From JAAYYY01 sp964579295 (GTDB lineage: Bacteria; Chloroflexota; Anaerolineae; Promineifilales; Promineifilaceae), in assembly GCA_964579295.1 (NCBI GenBank), contig CAZOGK010000017.1, forward strand, positions 5,798 to 69,797: a DNA stretch of 64,000 bases, read 5' to 3'. Made by a program: the position numbers and the translations under genes. The number at the start of each line of letters is the position of its first letter. Positions within the stretch are counted from its first letter, which is position 1. A model generated the notes under the pieces. It ran no database searches. It worked only from the letters and a program-made list of their open reading frames with translations, and was not told the DNA's origin. Below, one piece after another: positions 61,999 through 64,000 of the stretch.

Positions 61999-63495
61999 TT
62001 ACTGGTCGGTGCAGCCCACCAGACCACGGTCACGCCACTTGGCATAGATTTCGTTAATCTGCGCCTCGGCCTCGGCAATCGCCTCTTCCGGCGTCACCTC
62101 GCCCAGCGCGGCGCGGCCCATCATCGTCGGGATGATGTGCGTCGCGTACACCTCGGCCGCGGCCGGGTTCGACGGGCCGGGGTAGCCCAGGTAGGTCACC
62201 CACTCGTCGGCGTCGGCCAGGAAGGCCAGCTTATCCGCCGGGTTCGACTCAAAGGGATCGCTTTCCAGCCAGCCGCCTATGCTCGGCGCGGTCGGCTCGA
62301 AGGCCGGGAAGTTGTACAGCTCGCTCTCGTACACCGCATCGTCGTAGTTCGCCAGCAGATGCATGATGAACTCCTCGGCGGCGCGGTATTCTGGGCTGCC
62401 CTGTTCCACGTACGACGGGATGACGTAGATGAACCAGAGATGCGCCGAAGCGTGCTGGTCGCCGCGCGGCCCCATCAGCGCCGGCACAAAGCCGATGTTA
62501 TCCGCGGCTTCCGGGTCAATCTTCTGCAGGCTGCGGTAGGCCGAAATCGAGTTGAGGATGTACGACAGCTCGCCGGCAATCAGCCCCTGGTTGTTGGACG
62601 CCGCCGTCCAGCCAAAGACCTCTTCCGTCATCGTGTCGTTGTACAGGTCAACCACGTACTCGACCGCCTCCAGCATCTCCGGCGTGTCCATCGTCACACA
62701 CTCGTTCTCGTCCTGCACCGAAGCGCCAAAGGACCAGATGATGCCGCGCATTGCCATGTTGGAGTCAATCTCCGGCGAGAGGCCAATGCCCATGGGCACG
62801 CCCAGGTTCTCGCGAATCCAGGCGCCGCCTTCCAGCAGCTCGGCCCAGGTAGACGGCCCGTTGGGGAAGCCCGCCTCCGTCCACATGCTGATGTCATAGT
62901 CGCCCGGGTCAGGCACCCAGCCGTGGCAGAAGCCATACCACATATCATTGGCAGGTAGATAGGAATTAGCGCGGCAGGTATCGTTCATCGGGCCATACAT
63001 CTCTTCCGCGCGCGCCACCAGGTCGCGCAGGTCGTGCACGCCCTCCACATAGCTCGACGCCGCCAGCGACAGCTCCACCAGGTGCGGCCCCTCACCGGCG
63101 TCCAGCGCCGCTACCAGCGTCGGGTCCACCGAAGCAATGTCCAGGTGGTCCACGCTCACATTGAGGCCGTTGGCGGAGCCCCAATCGGCGGCAAACTGGT
63201 CAAACCAGGCATCATAACGGGGCACAAAGTGGCTCCACTGCAAAATCTGCAGCTGCGTGCCCTCCGGGAACCCCTCGCCCTCGTCCACCATTTCCTCGCT
63301 CTCCGCCTCGGTCTCCGGCTCCTCGGCTGAGCTCTCCTCCGGCGGCGTTTCTGCCTCCGCGCCCTCATCCGGCGCCGTCTCCACCTCATCGGCGCTCGTG
63401 TTCGTATTTGCCGGCGTCTGCGTCTGGCAGCTCACCGCCATCAGCATCGCGACCAGCAACAACGCGACCAACCACCACGTCCTACGAAGCTTCAT
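61999..63495 (-). CDS. ABC transporter extracellular solute-binding protein (family 1)
   Basis: 498 residues from ATG 63495 with SD GGAGG. Lipoprotein signal with lipobox AVSC, an acidic 60-residue linker (EEPETEAESEE), then a family-1 sugar-binding fold (LQILQWSHFVPRYDAWFDQFAADWG, later WVPDPGDYDISMWTEAGFPNGPSTWAELLEGG and SPEYRAAEEFIMHLL). Tethered outside the membrane, it delivers the ligand to the permeases encoded behind it. The sugar is not predictable; relatives bind oligosaccharides or glycerol phosphates. Confidence 0.93.
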   Translation of the reverse strand: MKLRRTWWLVALLLVAMLMAVSCQTQTPANTNTSADEVETAPDEGAEAETPPEESSAEEPETEAESEEMVDEGEGFPEGTQLQILQWSHFVPRYDAWFDQFAADWGSANGLNVSVDHLDIASVDPTLVAALDAGEGPHLVELSLAASSYVEGVHDLRDLVARAEEMYGPMNDTCRANSYLPANDMWYGFCHGWVPDPGDYDISMWTEAGFPNGPSTWAELLEGGAWIRENLGVPMGIGLSPEIDSNMAMRGIIWSFGASVQDENECVTMDTPEMLEAVEYVVDLYNDTMTEEVFGWTAASNNQGLIAGELSYILNSISAYRSLQKIDPEAADNIGFVPALMGPRGDQHASAHLWFIYVIPSYVEQGSPEYRAAEEFIMHLLANYDDAVYESELYNFPAFEPTAPSIGGWLESDPFESNPADKLAFLADADEWVTYLGYPGPSNPAAAEVYATHIIPTMMGRAALGEVTPEEAIAEAEAQINEIYAKWRDRGLVGCTDQ

Positions 63496-63638
63496 CTCAA
63501 TCCTCCTTCTCCAAACAGAAACCTGACGACCGTGACACGAGCCCACACACCGGATCTCGCGGCGCTGCAATGCTGGCAATCATAGAGGCAGGATTCGGCA
63601 GGCAGACCGGCCACCACACAAAAGAACTGGACAGGACC

Positions 63639-63668
63639 AGTGTACCAACAGGTTTAGCAGACTGTCAA
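63639..63668 (-). promoter_or_regulatory. Sigma-70 promoter of the ABC importer operon
   Basis: On the minus strand TTGACA (63663-63668), 18-bp spacer, TACACT (63639-63644), about 140 bp upstream of the binding-protein start. The long leader leaves room for control; no operator was recognised. Confidence 0.65.
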
Positions 63669-63703
63669 CAGAAGTTGGCAACGGAGCCGATTCGTCTTCA
63701 TCG

Positions 63704-64000
63704 TCATCTCCGGATCTCCACCACCCCCCGCGCCCCATCCACGCGCACCCGGTCGCCGTCGCGCAGCCGGCTGGTGGCATTACCCGTGCCGACCACGGCG
63801 GGAATGCCCAGCTCGCGGGCCACAATGGCCGCGTGCGAGAGCGGCGCTCCCACGTCGGTGACCACCGCTGCTGCCCGCGGGAAGAGCGGCGTCCAGCCGA
63901 CGTTGGTCGTCGCCGCCACCAGGATCTCGCCGGGCTGCAGCCGGTGGCCGTCGGCGGCGCTCTCCAGCCGGCGCACGACGCCTTCGACCACGCCCGCCGA
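63704..64000 (-). CDS. PEP-utilising enzyme, C-terminal mobile (phosphohistidine) domain, partial
   Basis: 99 codons of a gene entering from the right edge. SAGVVEGVVRRLES, then VVTDVGAPLSHAAIVARELGIPAVVGTGNAT, the swivelling phosphohistidine domain of PEP synthase, pyruvate phosphate dikinase and rifampicin phosphotransferase, with the catalytic His in LSHAAIV. The frame is open to position 64000, so the N-terminal part (possibly an ATP-grasp domain) lies outside. Which enzyme it is cannot be told. Confidence 0.88.
   Translation of the reverse strand, partial: SAGVVEGVVRRLESAADGHRLQPGEILVAATTNVGWTPLFPRAAAVVTDVGAPLSHAAIVARELGIPAVVGTGNATSRLRDGDRVRVDGARGVVEIRR

Overview
The window looks like one scaffold of a GC-rich bacterium of the phylum Chloroflexota, most likely an Anaerolineae- or Promineifilaceae-like lineage assembled from short reads. 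This is an inference from gene content: a FhaA-like (DUF3662)/FHA pair, Pro/Thr-rich linkers (TPTPT) in surface proteins, many family-4 glycosyltransferases, PPC-repeat lipoproteins, GSI-alpha-like glutamine synthetase, ClpC beside a four-domain S1 protein, and a 7TM histidine kinase. There are five 100-N gaps. Two of them (6251-6350 and 33328-33427) are flanked by an identical 55-bp sequence, so they are contig-overlap artefacts and not missing DNA.

Layout. 1-4271: a response regulator running off the left edge, a self-contained tRNA-Gly unit, an unknown protein, a candidate GGA-rich small RNA, a CcbP-like/DUF302 pair and a tyrosine recombinase. 4268-7942 (minus): two translationally coupled S41 proteases, smpB and a rhodanese. 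8223-16525: a GH3-like surface protein, a CDF metal exporter, glnA coupled to a PPC lipoprotein, and an SDR threonine dehydrogenase. 16669-25022: an ANKH/MATE-like membrane protein, an MBL hydrolase, a zinc-ribbon LysM protein, rpsA, clpC and a LysM lipoprotein. 25186-33171 (minus): an envelope glycan operon (flippase, alpha/beta hydrolase, three GT4, one GT2, sulfotransferase). 33547-42324: FHA signalling pair, a selD with an in-frame UGA, a 1023-residue sensor kinase, an M24 peptidase, a TPR protein and a toroid protein. 42574-48363: two more GT4 genes broken by gaps, a long coiled-coil protein and selB. 48508-55903: secreted protein/regulator/kinase set, a methyltransferase remnant, patatin, a second candidate small RNA, panE, a possible nucleotidyltransferase remnant and a universal stress protein. 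56001-58898: a low-GC island with one gene. 59001-63495 (minus): a complete sugar ABC importer. The right edge cuts a PEP-utilising enzyme.

The genes form several working units. selD and selB show that the cell makes selenoproteins, and SelD itself appears to be one. The glycan operon and the second GT pair probably build a (possibly sulfated) surface polysaccharide. The ABC operon imports a carbohydrate, with palindromes between the binding-protein gene and the transporter genes that could set unequal expression.

The best candidates for something undescribed are: (i) a 965-residue protein joining an HsdR-like PD-(D/E)XK nuclease domain to a P-loop NTPase in a compositionally foreign island, a plausible single-gene defence system; (ii) two promoter-to-terminator non-coding units, at 1786-1958 and 53933-53991, that share the same 12-bp element at the same distance from their -10 boxes, the first carrying ten GGA motifs in about 85 nt; (iii) at least ten intergenic arrays of degenerate 7-bp repeats, most starting at or just after stop codons, one forming a perfect 17-bp terminator stem between convergent genes.
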